DNA of 64,000 nucleotides from Pomacea canaliculata (lineage: Eukaryota; Mollusca; Gastropoda; Architaenioglossa; Ampullariidae), in contig NC_037593.1 of assembly GCF_003073045.1 (NCBI RefSeq), forward strand, positions 1,479,525-1,543,524, read 5' to 3'. The translations under genes were made by a program, and so were the position numbers. The first letter of the stretch is position 1. Every line of letters begins with the position of its first letter. The notes below the pieces were generated by a model. The model was not told the DNA's origin. It saw only the letters and a program-made list of their open reading frames with translations, and searched no databases. Below are positions 44,101 through 58,829 of the stretch, in pieces.

Positions 44101-47100
44101 TCTACTCGTGTCTCGCCGTGTGCTGCGCAGTGTTTGCTCTTGATGGAGCGCCCCCATCATCCTCCCATCGAACTTTGGCCTCAACTGTTTGCACTGTTCA
44201 CCTCCGGCTCCTTGCCTCCGTCTCCCAACTGTCAGAAAGTCGTTGAGCGGCACTTGTCGTCTGCAACTGCTGATGACGCTGCACCACCATCACTTCACAG
44301 CCAGAGGAGGACACGAGTTACGGGGATTTGATAAACCCTCCATTTTGTATTTCCTGAATAAGTCACGTGTTGCAAATGATTTTTTATAAGTTTGAAACAT
44401 TTTTCTAGTCTGTGCCAGCTAACGAGTGAACAAGCAAACGGGTTTCCTAGCCTCTTCACACTCAGTGAGTCGTTTAAAGCCGATGACTGTGACCTTAAAA
44501 CGTTTCTTTTCCTGAAACATGGGGTCTTGCTACAAGAGCATCGAAATAATTCTTGTCGAGTGACTAAACTTATTGGCCGTCATGTAAAATAGAGAAGGTA
44601 CCACGTGTCTCAAGTTAAAAACCGTTAAGTCTGAGGACGAGGGGTCAACTGGGGTCAAGTCAAACAGTTGCAGCCCACGGAAAGCTTGTGGTCCTACGTT
44701 GCTCTTGACCCTCGTCTTTTCCTCCGCAAGACAAACTTGTGGATGTGTGCTTGGTGAACTGCTCTTTCTCGTTGGGTTCAAGGCCAACCTCGTTTGTGAC
44801 CTCAACAGTTGTCAAGACTTAGTTTAGGGCTTTGACCCAAACTTGTGTCAAGACATGGCCTCCGATGGTCTTGAAACCCGTTGGCGAAGTTGATTGTTTA
44901 CAAGACAATATTTGTAATCACCATGACGACGTGCTTTACATCTGTGGCAGGGATCCTGACATGACAGAGGTTTGTGACTGTCACCTCCTGGTTTACCTCT
45001 GTGGCAGCATGTTGCCTTACAGCACTCGCACGCGATACCACGTGGGTGAGAAGGGGCGGGTGGATGGGTGGGAAAGGGGTGGATCAAGCAGCAAACGACC
45101 GCGTCGATCGCCGCCGCATCACGTGCCAGGAGGAGGCAGGAGGAGGTGTGGCGGCCTCATCAGCTGCTGACAAGTGAGTCAGTGCAGACTTCATTCTTTC
45201 TGCATCTCGTCGTCGGCGGGAAATGAGGCGAGAAATCGCCGCCAGTCACCGCAGCGTCAGACCTGCAGGAATGACACCTTTTTAACGGACCGCTACGTCG
45301 TCCATCACGTGCTGTGACGTACTGGCTCCCACGGGATTACGTCAGATAGATTGGCTGGCGCGAGGACGGGCAGCCAATCGATGGCCACCTTGACTGAGGG
45401 CAGCACGGGTCTGGTGGCGAGATTACCGCCTTGGCGCCCACCTCAGTTGTCACCACGTGGACTTTCACAAACAACTCGCCAACACTCAGCAACGCTCGTC
45501 ACCGGCCACCACTAAGACACACAACCCGGGTGGATTTCACGCTTTGTTGATGCAGTTCACAATACCCAGCGATTGAGACCATACCCCCCAACCTACCACC
45601 CACCACCCGACCTCCCAACATTCACAGGGACACAACTCTTGTCTGTCTACAGACTTCATTAATTTGCTCGTCTCATCGAGTGCTAGCGAGAGAAAGTTGT
45701 CCCAAGGATTTCACCTTTCTCGTAAACTTCTTGTCGACTACAAATGTTTTCTGAGAGCTGGTGCTGACGTTTCACTTGAATTAAAAAATATTTCATTTCC
45801 AAACAGCTTTCATTATTCATGGCGCGTGGCAGTCGGGGGACAATGGCGGCGTCTGCAGGTGGATACAGAGGATTGCGATACACATCAGTGGATGAGGGAG
45901 GAGGAGGGTCGATATGGCTGTTGGTTTCGATAACATTTTGATAACATTATTCGCGTCCATTTCTTGTTTGTCTAACGTGTTTTTGCAGTGTTTTTTTTTT
46001 TTTTTTTTAAACAAGTGCATATTGTCTCAACAGCTCAGCGACGTTTCCCAAAGGTAAAAATGTGTCCAGTCACCTGCTGAATACGGAGGACTTCACAACC
46101 AGGATACATTGGAAGGACAAGCTTTATCTCATTAAATCTGTCACATTAATGCAAATTTTTATGCTGGTTAAAGCAAGGAAAACCCAAAAGCAACACAAAC
46201 GTTTGCAGATCAACGAGTGCACTTGAAAAGTTTCTGGATTAAATTCTACAAATTCTACAAATTACTATTCTGCTAAACAACATTTCAGTTTTGCGGTATT
46301 CCTCAAACATCGACCAAATGAAGTGCAGACGACAATATTCGGTGCACAAAGTGGAGTTTGTTTGTCAACACTGACGAGAGCAAAGTCGTGGTCACTGGCG
46401 ACGGTGGACAAACATCTCCAGGTGCCAGAGGAGATTGCTGGGATCTTGCACAGGCAACAGAAGTCAATGAGTTTGTGTACAAAACATGGTCGCCACACTC
46501 ATGGGACACCAGGGACCTCGACGAGCGACGGAAGCTGGTCTGGTCTGACCTTGTGACTGACCCGACAGGTCATGGTGTCGAAGACTAACCTTCAAACTAC
46601 CTTCAACCCTCACCTTGGAGAGCTTCAGCGTCTGTGGTGAGTACCCGGAGTGGACTGGTCGTCCTGTGAGGACCTTCCCCTTGACACTGTCACCCCAGGC
46701 AGGATCTTGCCAGCTGCCACGTCTCTCCATGTCCTCCCCCCACGACCGGCACCAGCCAAGGGAGGAATAACGGACACCAAGTCCTCCCCCGGCGATGTGT
46801 GAAGGCATCATGTCCGCGACAACTACATGTTTGCTTGATTCTGGTAATGAGGATGAGTGAAACTCAGACATTTCAGAAAATAGTTGCCCTCAGGTGGGTT
46901 TGTAATCGGCAGTTAGGGCTGCTGGGACAGGTGTCTGCTTACTCTGGCACCACGTGATCACAGTCATCCTGATGGAGATGAAAGCTCTGACGACTTTGTT
47001 GGTGAATCAGGTTTCTTTCAACTGCCCGATCCCCAGGGACCTGCTCTCATCCAGAGACATCTTCACTTCATCCACCCCGGGTACGAGAACTAGCGAAGTT

Positions 47101-50100
47101 TTGCGACAGGTAGCCGAGAGACAGGAGTTCCTACTCTCAGGGTAAGACAGTGAGTTCACTCTAGTCACGGACAGCCACACAGTGTGAAGGATGAATACAG
47201 ATGGCCAGGCGTCTACTGTGCTGACTCTACCACCGGGGTATTGTAATCGTATTGATGTCAGGATAAGTATTGAGTACTCAACTCTAGCCGCCATTTGTTT
47301 CAGTCCCAGGGACAGGCACTGAGGTCAGTTATGTAAATTCTGTATGCAGACATTTTTCATTCCCCGCCACTTCGCAATGTTTAGACGAAAAATAATCTTT
47401 TTAGCGTCCTCCGCCTCGCAATATTTAAATGACAAATGCTTTTTGTAACTTTCAGACAATACCACACCACCACGGGATCCCGGATGTAGCAGGAAAGGAT
47501 CATGGGAGTACTTACACGCCGTGCCTGCAAGGGACAGAACCCTGGGCTGCCAACCCCCTCCCCTACTTACAGGTTAGATAACTACTGGCACTCCCTCCTC
47601 ACGACTGTGGATGAAAAGAAAAAAAAGAACCAACGGTGATGTTGCACGGCGAAGTCTCGAGATATTTCAGGAGGAACAGTTGGCGATGTCTGCAGACACT
47701 GAACATCGTCATGAACTGCCAGAAGGTTCTTGAGAAAATACTTGATGCTGCTCACTGTTCACTTGTGAATATATTCCCCACCATCCCCACCTTGCCCTGT
47801 CGTATCACGTGACAAGGTCGCGAATTCCAGGCACCTTTCCCAGCATTCCATTGTTCACATCTCCATCAGCTGTCACTGTGTGCAGGTAGCGAGGCCGGAC
47901 AGCAAGCCGCCCACTCATCTGTGTTTGTAATCACACTTGTTTAAAGACAACAGTCATAAAACACAACTGATAGTTAGCCTTGAATTATTGATGTCACAAA
48001 CAGGAAGTAGAAGTTAAAAGGGGCTAACTACCGCTGTCACAAATGACGCATGCGCAGTGGACTGCCCAGCCAATCAGCGCTCACAGTCGTCCTCACGCTC
48101 TGACGTTCACCAGGTCACGTGCCTGGCTCTGGACATGCGCAGACGGATTGTTCATGGACATGAAACAAATAAACATGGCGAAGGAAAAGTAGAAAGTTGT
48201 TGTTTGTTGATAAAGTAGGCAGCATGGCGAGGTGGTAGCTTTATGCAGGGCATGGCGGACATATTGGTACCGACACTGGGGGCAGCAATGCCCCGACTGG
48301 TCACGTGCGGGGCTGACGAGAGTCTGGTGGTGAGAGCCGAGGCCCGCCGTGCGACTGTTTTCTCCACTTAGTCTGTTGTCGCACGTACAGCCCACGCGCA
48401 CGCGGGAGGGAGAGGGAGGGGCAGAGGGAGGGGCAGGGAGGTGTGTGTGTGTGGGGGGGTCGCAATCATTCGATTTACATCAAACAAGAAAACTGTATCC
48501 AAAATATTCTCATTGATTTGCCGTCAGCGCTGTTTACTCTGATAGCGCGCATCCACCCTCGCTTTGGCTGAACTGTTTTTCTAAAGTCTCGTTTGATGAA
48601 ATATTCACTTAAAAGGCCCGGATGTTGCACATACACAGGCCGACAGCGTCGCTACATCATTCATGCTTACTGCCACGCGCGTCCTGTGATTTGGTAGATT
48701 ACAGTGGGAAACGTGTGAAAAGCCTTTCACACACTCCACTAAAAACGCCGCACGTGCATTATTGACATTTCTAAGGTAGTTTTTCTCTGAGATTTGTGCA
48801 ACGAATATTTTCTTGCGAATGTTTTCAACTTGCAGGACAGGGACACAACTGGGGTTGCCTGGAGTAGTCAGTCAGCTTCAACGGAAAGAAAAAAAGAGGG
48901 AAGGATGTAATCAAACAATAGAAGAAAAAAGGAAGAATAAAAACAATGTAATGAAGAAGAATATCGACTTATTGACACAGAAAGATTCGCTTATAAAACT
49001 CGGTCCTACAGTAATTACAAAGTGTTTACTCAGCACAATGAAGTCTTCATTACATCTGTAACCAAACCACGTGGTCAGCTCTGCTTCCTTCTAACGGTCA
49101 TCAGATGTTAGGTAAATATTTACATTGCTGTTTCTTCAGGTAAAAGAGAAAGGTAAGGTTAAAGGAGAAAGGATGCGAGACACTTGTGTGGACGTGGGTC
49201 ACGTGACGAGACTGTCACTGCCAAGTGGAGCATTTCCCGGGTATATGTCACGTGACCATGCCGCCCCTCGCCAGCTCTGTGATGGCGCTGCGGCCGGTCG
49301 AAGAGCCTGCGTGTTGAGAGCCAATGAAATGTTTATTCTCGCGAGGAAAGTCAACTTCATTTCATTACGCTGAGCCCCTTCCATGTTGCAGGCAAAGAAA
49401 AGGTCCCCAAGGTTTCGAACGCTGGTCCCAAAAATTTGCAAGCAAAAGCACAAAGGGAGAGCACGCCCGCACATAGTTCCGGTCTCAGTTGCCGCCCCTT
49501 GCTTCTTGCCTGGACGTCCATTGAAACTGCTCGACACAGAAGTCCGACCCACGGCCCTCCACGTACACTCACGTTCCTCGGCGCTCGGGGCCGTCTCGCC
49601 CTCCCCACGCTCACCTTTCTGCACGAGACCACAAAGACCCTCCCCTTCCCGCAACCCCACCCCCTAACCTCCGGAGGAGCGTTTTTCTTGTCCCGGAGAG
49701 CAGCTAAGGGAGACAACTCCAACCATGTTCTTTGTACGTGTCCGTGCAGTCTGTAATTACACTGAGAGGGGCAGGGCACAGAGTCAAGGCCACGTCACCC
49801 ACAGGGGCATCTGTGTTGCTAGGCAACGACTTGTGCCAAGTCGTAGAGAGGTCTGCGGCACGTTGGGGCTGGCAACAGAGGGCGCTGCGCTTTGGTGAGT
49901 GCCCCCTATCGGAAGTAGGTGGTGCACCCTGGTGTAGCTAGTTCAGCCTAGATACAGCTGCCCGTTAGTCCTCGTCAGTGATGCCGGGTAGCTGGACACG
50001 ACCGGGTGCAGGGTGCTTGTGGAGACAACGTCGGTCTGAGCCCCGAAATGGCGGGTACCAGCTGCCAGACCGTCCAACATCAAACACCAGGGGTACGAGG

Positions 50101-50850
50101 GGACAGGGGGTAGCCCCACCTAGTTACCCGCTTGAGCAGCACGGCGCTGCCGTTGCCAGGGTGACGAGGGTGGGCGAGACAACCGTGACAGTGAGTGAAC
50201 ATCGAGCGGAGAAACAGGTGCTCGCCCTTTAATCCCCTCGCTGATTGCGTCCCTTGCGTAACGTGTCCTTGCTGCCCCCTTGACAGGCTGACACGGCTGA
50301 CTGCACCCCGGACTCACTTTCGTGGTACAGACCAGCTCCGCCCACACAGCGGGTAGGTGCGCCTGAGTGGACAGCACGTGACGCGTGACTTAGTTCACGT
50401 GTGGACACGCCTCGGTGACGGACACCCAGCAGTCAGTTGACGGTGAGGGAGGCAACCTATGAGCAACTAATCACACAGGTAGACATAGAAACACAAGACA
50501 AGCGACTGACAAGTGCAAAGAGGAGAAGACACAAGTCATAGTTACAGGAGGCTGGTGACCAGCGGTTGTCATGACAACAGCAAGCAACCAGTGTCTGAAG
50601 TTTCTGCAGAGATGTTTTTGAGTACAGGTGTATGTCCTGGTCGAGTGTCAATATATTCACGATTAGAGCGCCACCTGCACTTAGCTGTAAGGGGTGGGTC
50701 TGCGGGGCTACCCGGCTACCCAGCGTACCAGCCCCCCTCCTCCATCAATCCGTACTACATTGACCTGTAAATAATGGGTTAGTAAGTTAGTAGCCACCTG
50801 GTCCTGTAAATAATGTCGCCACACCTGATGTCGCCTGGGTTGTACCTGTA

Positions 50851-50892
50851 CTGTCCTGTCCTGTCCTGTCCTGTCCTGTCTGTACCTGTCCT
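50851..50892. repeat. (CTGTC)n short tandem repeat
   Basis: Six CTGTC units followed by a CTGTACCTGTC variant. Confidence 0.85.
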
Positions 50893-51559
50893 GTTTTTCC
50901 CGATGCACGTGCCCTAGCTAAGACCTGCCAAGAAATCTTTTAACCACAAGACAAAGGACAACAGGACCTAAGGCAACCGCTTAGGTTCCTGTCCACAGGT
51001 TCTGCCAACTGCCGGCCACCCCACAGCTGCTGAGGCTAGTGAAGCAGCGACCTGAGTGATGGAAGGCAGGGACAGGAGGATGGCTGACAGACGGAGGAAG
51101 AAACAGGAGGCAGAACAGAGCTCAGCCAGTTTCTGCGATTAACACCGAGACAAGATGAAGCGACTGTGATCCGTCTTCAGACACCCAGGAGGCCGATGTA
51201 CTTTACTGATCTCGACTAAAGCTCGACACCTGTTGCCATTCATACCCGGATTTCGTGGCTTACACCCGGGGAAGCGCTCGCTTCCTAACTTCCTTAAATG
51301 CCGATCAGTCACGTGATCGATTCCACGCTTACGATGCTGCTATCCCCGAGTGTTTAGTGTTCAACGTCTACAGTCAGCAGGCAACTGTTTGTGCCGCATG
51401 CCCCGTGCACGTCATAGTCACGTGAGCAAAGTAAGGAGCACGTGAATTGTTAACGCGAAGATCTCCGAGATAATCACGTGACTTTGTCAGCCATTTGTAA
51501 TGCAGTGTACAAGCAGTGAGCAGGTGTTACAGAAGTTGCTGCAGGAGAGCAAAGGACAA

Positions 51560-51790
51560 AACAGCGAAGGCCGCACTTCCAAAGCAGGAGGCTGAATGGT
51601 TGGAACCCAGAGGCTGGCTGGTTCGATACCCGAGTACCGCAGCAAACTCCCCCACCCTCCAGTTGACCCAACTAGTGGCAATGGGTACCTGACTCCAAGA
51701 AAAGGTTTGGGAAGGTAAAGGTGAGGAGATGGACCCCGTGTTAAACCTAGCCCCGAAAAGGTGAGGTTTCGAACACCTCATCCCCCAACG
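51560..51790 (+). mobile_element. tRNA-derived SINE, best copy of the family
   Basis: The B box reads GGTTCGATACCCGAG, followed by CGCAGCAAACTCCCCCA, CCAGTTGACCCA, GGGTACCTGACTCC and a G/A-rich tail region. A degenerate A box (GGCTGAATGGTT) lies upstream. The copy at 7185-7400 (minus) shares all these blocks. The family is read as non-autonomous and dependent on a LINE not present in the window. Confidence 0.7.
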
Positions 51791-52497
51791 ACTTGTACAT
51801 TTGTCAAGAAAGGCCAACGTGACCTTAGGGGCCACACCCAAGGGTTGTAACACACAGGAAGTTGTTTACACTAAAGAATGACCCCCGTATAGCGACACAC
51901 AGCAGCTACACAAGGGACATAAATGAGCTAAAACCTGTCTTAGATGATTTTTTTCTTGCCACCGCCATTTTATGGCATGGCTGACCTCTGTCCGACATAA
52001 AAAGACAGCAAGGCAAGAGACCGGAAGCGGGTGAGGTCACGGTGGTGAGATAATATTCGCTAATTAAATGCAAGTGTGGAGGACATGGCGCGAGTGTCAC
52101 GGAGTCGATGTGGAGGACCGCGGGACGGAAATGGAGACGCGGTCGATGCAAAGCGCGATGTGACCATGGCTGGCGGCCGTCAGCACTTGACAGTCTTCCT
52201 GCGCATGCGCGCTGCACGGCCACTTCCGGTGTCTGGAGACGCGGCGGAAGGCGGAGTGATCGCGGAGCAGCGTCACGCTGCAGGCAGCCAGCGCCACCTA
52301 CGGCTACTTGATTGCAAGGGCAGATCACTCTCTTCATCCTTTCTTCACAGGCGAAGGCGTGGAGTCAAAGGGGAGGCAATTCGATGTTCGTGTTCGGCTT
52401 CTTGAGGATGGCGAGTGGGAGGACAGGTGGCTGGCGACTACTCATCTTCCACAGCTAACTGCATCTCAGCCTTCTGCACTCAGCCGTTAGTGACCCT

Positions 52498-52560
52498 CCC
52501 ACACACAGACACACACACAGACACACACAGACACACGCACACAGACACACACACACAGAC

Positions 52561-52602
<42 letters not shown>

Positions 52603-52618
52603 AAACACACACACACAA
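52498..52618. repeat. (CA)n / (CACAGA)n microsatellite
   Basis: About 120 bases of CACACAGA and CA units. Confidence 0.95.
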
Positions 52619-53337
52619 ATACGTGCGCAGGAACTATTTTATAACATCGGCGTGTTTACCAGCTGCCCTCCCCTCACCCAGTTAGTCGTGTAACCATCAG
52701 TCACGTGACACGATCTCCTCTACCCGGCGCTGGCGGTTGTGAACATAAATCATTTCAGTTCGGGTACATGTCTGGACCCGACTGGAGGCTGGAGGGTGGA
52801 GGCTGGTCTATCAGTCATCACTGGCACCGGACGAGAACGACAAGAACAACGAGAACCTGCTTCACACTGTCACAACACACAAACATGTCCTAGCAAATCG
52901 CAAACACCTGCAGAGGTACGGGTACGGGTAGAGGTACAGGTGTAGAGCGGGTACAAACACCCTGCGGTCACTGTTTACACACAATATTGACTCACTTCAC
53001 AAAAGAGGAATACAGCGATAACAGCACTAACCGCCTCTCCTCCACCTCCCGGTACGCAGTTATTGCCTCCTGCATCATGAATTATCGCCACAGCGACAAC
53101 AACAACAACGACAGGCGCTAACAGCTGTGGGACTGAAGTAACAGCTATAAACACACCGTTCATCGCCGTCGTCTAGTGAGGATGAAAATCTCATCAAGCC
53201 GCGATAACGAATCACGTGGTGCTGTCAGCGCACCCTCCACACCGCTGGTCTCTCCCCCGGGTGTGTGCGATCGGGTGCAGGCAGTGAAAATAAATGAAAT
53301 ATGAGTAAACAGATCGCGGCTGTGTCTCCCGCCAGCG

Positions 53338-53447
53338 CTACAGGTAAACTGCAGGTAAACTACAGGTAAACTGCAGGTAAAACAGGTAAACTACAGGTAA
53401 ACTACAGGTAAACTGCAGGTAAACTACAGGTAAACTACAGGTAAACT
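53338..53447 (+). repeat. 11-bp minisatellite of CAGGTAAACTA units
   Basis: Ten tandem units of CAGGTAAACT(A/G), one shortened to 9 bases. Each unit contains CAG|GTAAAC, a 5' splice-site-like sequence on the plus strand. No exon adjoins it that I can recognise. Confidence 0.95.
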
Positions 53448-54673
53448 CCGCTTGTGACAAAGCACATCAAAGCCGACAGCGCGGGGGTGCAGTGGGGGAT
53501 CAATGGCGGATTTCACCTGTCACTGTGACAGGGAGGATGACAATGCATGCAGCGCAGAGATAAATGATAATTGTGTGAATGAAACAGATGAAGTCAGTGA
53601 TGCCAGCACACATTGGCGGACATGAAATTGCACGGCGGTCAAAGGTCAGGGTTGCTGCAATACCTGTCCAGGTATTAACTTATCTGAACTACACAGTCAG
53701 CTGCAAGTTACCCGGGGTACTTTGTCTTCCATGTGCAGTTCCTACAATACTTTCTCTGGTCTCTGATGATGTGGCATACACACACACACACTAACACATA
53801 AACCCACACACACACCAACAGACGCTGTCTTGATCTTAATGTTTATTTACCTTCATCCTACTGTATATTTAGGTGTTTTGTGTTTGTGCGAGTATCAAAT
53901 GTAAATATTTACTTGCTTACTTTTCTGTAGTCATGGGCGCGAGCTTCCTGAGGAAAGTCTAAGAAGTCTCTGTCTCTCTCTGTCTCTCTCTGTCTCTCTC
54001 TCCTGAGTACCCACCTTCAGTGATGTCTGAGACACAAGTCGTCTCACGAGACCAGGGAGGCCTTTAGCATCAGTCATCATTGTCACAGCCATAGTCACGT
54101 GGTCCAGCAGCAGCCAACCAAGACGCGCGATGCTAAAGTTCCAGCTGCCAAGGATGTTCCTGCCACAGTTGTTGTTTTTGTTGTTGTTTGTTTTCGTTGC
54201 TAGTGGAAGACTTTTCACCTTCATGCGAGTTCAAGTTACGACCTCGTGCCAGAACTACTTTTAGTGGCGGACTCGTCAAGAGAGAGAGAAATGTGACATC
54301 AACACACAAGTAGTTCCATCGTCTCACTGCACACGGAGCTCACCTGACATCCACTGTGATGTAACGATGTCATCAAAGGCATTTGAGGTTTAATTAAGAT
54401 AGATAATATCAGGTGTGCATGATATAATTAGTGTCAGGTGTGCAGAGAGAGGCTGAGGTGTAGGTGGCGCTGTGTTCATGTGGCGATGTGGCAATGTGAA
54501 GATGTGAGGTGAGGAAGGTCCTGTGTGTTGCCAGACCTCTTGAGAAGATGGACCTCGGGCGACATCATCAAACAGACGGCTTGGGATGAATCTCTCAGGG
54601 CACGTGCCTTGGAAGACAGTACCTAACACTCTCCACCGAGTCTTCTCGAGGGACCTCTTCTTCTGAACAGCCG

Positions 54674-54750
54674 CAGGGCAGTCAGGGCAGTCAGGGCAGG
54701 GTATGGCAGGGTATGGCAGGGCATGGCAGGGTATGGCAGGGCAGGGCAGG
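54674..54750. repeat. (GGCAG)-type minisatellite
   Basis: GGCAGTCA, GGCAGGGTAT and GGCAGGGCAT units repeat about nine times. Confidence 0.85.
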
Positions 54751-57700
54751 AGGAGATTCCTGGTCACAGACTCCAGCAGGCCTGTACCCAACAGCCTTGT
54801 GTTTCCCAGTCCAGTGCACTGACCATCAGAAAAAACAAAGTTGTCCCCCTCCTGCTCTGATGATGACAAGCAGGAAGAAGACAAGGGCGATAACATCAGC
54901 AACAGGGGCAGATAAACGATGTGGTAGAAGCAAAGATGATGTTAGCATGTGTGTGACAAGAACTTGTTGTGTGTCGGGGGAAAAGCTTCCTGCACCTGCT
55001 TGTGGAGCTCTCCAAGACGTCCATCGGCGTGCGCAGGTTTGTTGCAGGAAGTCCATTGATTGCGCGCGCAGTCTGCAAGCCAAGTGTGACCTTCTTGTTT
55101 TCCTTTCAAACAAAAGAACTGCGTCTCGCGCTGCCCGTGACGCGTGCAACCTGTTTGTCTTACTCTCCATCCCGAAATGTTTGCAGTCCTCTCCATGCAG
55201 ACAGACAAACATGTCAAGGACGGCCATCCTCCTAATGGCGACTTCTGACCGTCGCGTGGGAATCAATGAGACAAACACGAGAACGAGGCTAGTAATGCAC
55301 AGCTAATAGTGAGGTAATGTACAACTGATAGTAAGTAAATGCATAACTAATAGTGAGGTAATAGTGAGGCTTACACTCACGTGGGGGGAGCTTTTGTGAG
55401 GGTGGTGCCTCTGTATTCCCCGAGTAATGACCTCTTGTACCCATGTACCCTTGCCAGCAGTGAGAGATGATACACAACAGAAAGACAGAGAGAATGCTAA
55501 AGGGAGCAATGGTTGAACACACGCACCCTCGTGAAAACAAACGAACAAACAACACACACACACCATCCTATTCAACATCACTAAGGTGACGAAGATTATT
55601 TTCCACTTTGAACTTTGTGGCCAGTAAAACAAACTCCATGTCCCTCCCTCCACCTCTCTGGCTGTGTCCCGAGTATAAAGAACAGTTCCTCTTATTATTC
55701 AACATCAACTCTACACTTGCTCACAATTACTGACATATTTACATCACGACCTCTGACCTCGTCCTAAACTTTCAGTAGCAGGAGGCTCAGGTTCGAGTTC
55801 CACATTGACTGTCCTTATGACCATCAAGACTTACAGCATCATCGACTACATCAGAGCTGCAACGGTTGTTACAGATGTACACACCACAGATGAAGGAAGT
55901 ACATTTGTTGACATACAGAAGCATCCTCGTCATTGTTGTGTCCCTCCCTCCCCCTTCTCACCCACCCTCTGACCCAGAAACCTGTTAACCCCTGACCTTA
56001 CTATGGGAGTGGTCTCTCGCTCTCTCCTTCCTGCTTCTTTGTCTCGACGACAACCGGGGTACCTGTGACCTTACTGTGAAGTGTTCTGTAGTACCCGACA
56101 CTACCTGTGGGTATCACGTGACCGCCAGTTCTAACTGTACCGAGTGACCTGTCCCCGTCTGCACAGCTCGAGCCTCGCGACAGTCAGACTCTTGCGATGA
56201 AACTTTCAAAACAAATGTTAGCAAAACTTTTGCGAGGTCGTAAATAAATATATTGTGTCAGCAAGAGGTGCGGAGGTCAGAGAACGCGATACCCGCCGTG
56301 ATCTAAATTAAACCTTTGTAAGTGTATCAAGTATACCCTCCCAGGGAGGAAAAAAACCGCCGATACCGATGGAGTGAAAAGTCACAAAATGTCGACCTGT
56401 CATCGCCGACGTGCACGATCGCCGCCGTCTGTTGATGTATACAGCGATCGATGACACGGTCACACGAGCCAGACACCCGTCAACATCAGCACAGCAAAAG
56501 GTGTTCCGCCCCTCCGGCTACCCAGGTGAGCTGATGCTCTCGTCGCCAACGATCGTCGCCTCTCGGCTTTGCCACGTCATCCTCGCCCCCCGTGAAAGCA
56601 AAAAGAAGGTCAAAGGTGAAGATTTTTTGTAAGTTGTTGGTGAGTGAGATGTAGGAACCTCTGTTGTCGGGTCAGGTGTGTGCGAGGGCGGCGCCCACCT
56701 GTCACTACCTTACCTTTACCTCCATCTGTCCGGAGCCAGGGTCTGGTGCTGGTGGTCTGCTGGAGGGTCTGCTGGCTGTTCTCAGATGCTTGTGACTACT
56801 GCGTTAATGTGTACCCCGTACCCGAGCCTACAACAAAATTTTTGTGAGGACTACACATTGTTTACTACCCAGATATGATCAACAACAAATATTTTCAGAG
56901 GATGCGGGTGTCGATGTTGCCGGTTGTGTCTCGCGAGGGAATCAATCCCATGCTTCATATTAAAATCGCCATCGGGTGGAAGAAGCAGGCAGTCTGGACA
57001 GAAGCACCCGGCAAACAGCGGTGAGCATCACCGTCAGCTGCTGACGCCGGGTGAGCACAGAGCCATGTCTGCCGCAGTGGTCGGTGGTGGCGGTGGTGGC
57101 GTTGTCTGTGCGCATGAAGACGAAGTCAAACAGTCGCAGAGGCCGAGCGGCACGCACTGTCAATGGCGGCCGACGAGGGTCGATGGTGGCGCCCTCTGCA
57201 TTCTGTTTGACCACTTGGCATGCGCGCGGCCCACGTCAGATGGATACGGCCTGGCGTCAACCGCTACGTGACGTAGCTCCTGCACGTAGTGTTTCGCTAA
57301 CGACAGACGGCGGCCGTCGCCAGCCGCGGATTATCCATCACAAGCAAACAACCGGCAACTTTAGTTTCCTCCCTTTTTACTTCTCCTCCCTCCTCTCTTC
57401 TCCTCCCCTACCCGCCTCTCCCCTTCTTTTTTACTTACTGCCGAGACGTTCCTTCGTCTGCACGCGAGGACACGTCAGCAACAATGTCTTGCGCCGTGTG
57501 GCCGGCCAGTGACTGGGGGGACGCTGACGTGTCCTGTCCCCCGGCACCCGGCGTCTGGTCACGTGCAGCTTGTGGCAGCATGGACACCTGTAACGGTGCT
57601 TTCATCGGGTTGATGCTCATCACAAGAAACATCTCTTTCTTTCTCTTTTACTTTCTCTCTCTCACACGCACACGGATACCGGGGACGCCGTTGTAGGTCA

Positions 57701-58772
57701 CGTGATGGTAAAGTCTCTGGACTACTTGCAACGATTTTGTTGACTACTTCAGTAGTTAGGTAGCTCTCCTCTTCTCTCTACCCAGCTTCTACCCGACTGA
57801 CTGTCTTGATGAAAATCAAAATAATGTGCGACCGCCGTGTTGTAACTGAACCGCACTCACTCTTCACTAAGTCTTCATCTGGTGTGACACTGATGATGAA
57901 ATGTCGATCCACCCCAGCACACCACTTGTCCACCCCACCTACCCCCTGCAGTCCCAGACACTGTGACACCCTGGTGTGTGTGGAGTCCCCCATAATGACG
58001 TCACATGGCGCTCGGTATCAACCTCGTCACAGCTCGGCACGTCTGTCATCTGTCACTCCGAGTGTCGCCCTTCCTTCCTCCCGATGATGAAACAGGGTGC
58101 ACCGGGGTACAAGCAGCGGTCCCCCCACAAGCTGCAAGTCCATTAACGTGAGCACAGCTCACTAGCTGCTGTGGCGACGGCCAGTGACAAATGCACTCGA
58201 GTGGCAAAGGGTGGCCCGATGCTATCCAGGCTCCAGCAGGCCACCGAGCGGCAGTGGATCAAAACACAATTACAGACATTTCCCCACAGACCCCCTGTGG
58301 CCACCCGAGCGAGGTCCTTGTAATGACAGTTCAAATAAAAAATAAAGGGTAAGGCGCAGTGGTTCCTTCACATCCAGGGGTGGCCCCCGATGGTGGAGGG
58401 TGTGGTGACGATGTGGGGGACCCTGTGGGGGAGACAATCCTGCCAGGGGTGTGTGGTGACGACGTGGGGGACGCTGGGTGAGATGTGGGTGAGCCATGTC
58501 CCACACTAGCTGTATCTCATTACACTGGCAACAAGCCACTCGTCTCTTATCGACTGAGGCTCAAATCGACAACAAAAAGCGTCTTTCTAAACAAGGATGA
58601 TCGACAGCCATGTCGTACCCGTGTCACGCAGACCTGCACCCGGCAACCTAATCAAGAAAATGAACGAGGTCTGTACAACACCGACACAACCTCGCTTTTT
58701 CTGCAAAAGAAGTTTCTGATGCCATACTTCACGAGTCTGGAGGGTCGTCGTCCTTAACACTGCAGGTGGTAT

Positions 58773-58794
58773 TTTGTTGTTGTTGTTGTCGTCG

Positions 58795-58829
<35 letters not shown>
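58773..58829. repeat. (TTG)n microsatellite
   Basis: About 18 TTG triplets with two TCG interruptions. On the minus strand a chance open frame gives a poly-Gln stretch. Confidence 0.95.

Noticed and set aside
46323..46588. Overlapping frames of about 76 codons in two phases
   Set aside because: Both phases are open with equal plausibility, and neither has splice neighbours or motifs.
54713..55306. Long open frame (197 codons, +) with overlapping frames on the minus strand
   Set aside because: It begins in the GGCAG minisatellite, has no domain motif or hydrophobic pattern, and equally long frames overlap it on the other strand. Chance in GC-rich DNA is the simplest reading.
55770..55802. 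tRNA- or SINE-like GGTTCGAGTTCC
   Set aside because: There is no A box at the right distance and no similarity to the SINE family in this window.
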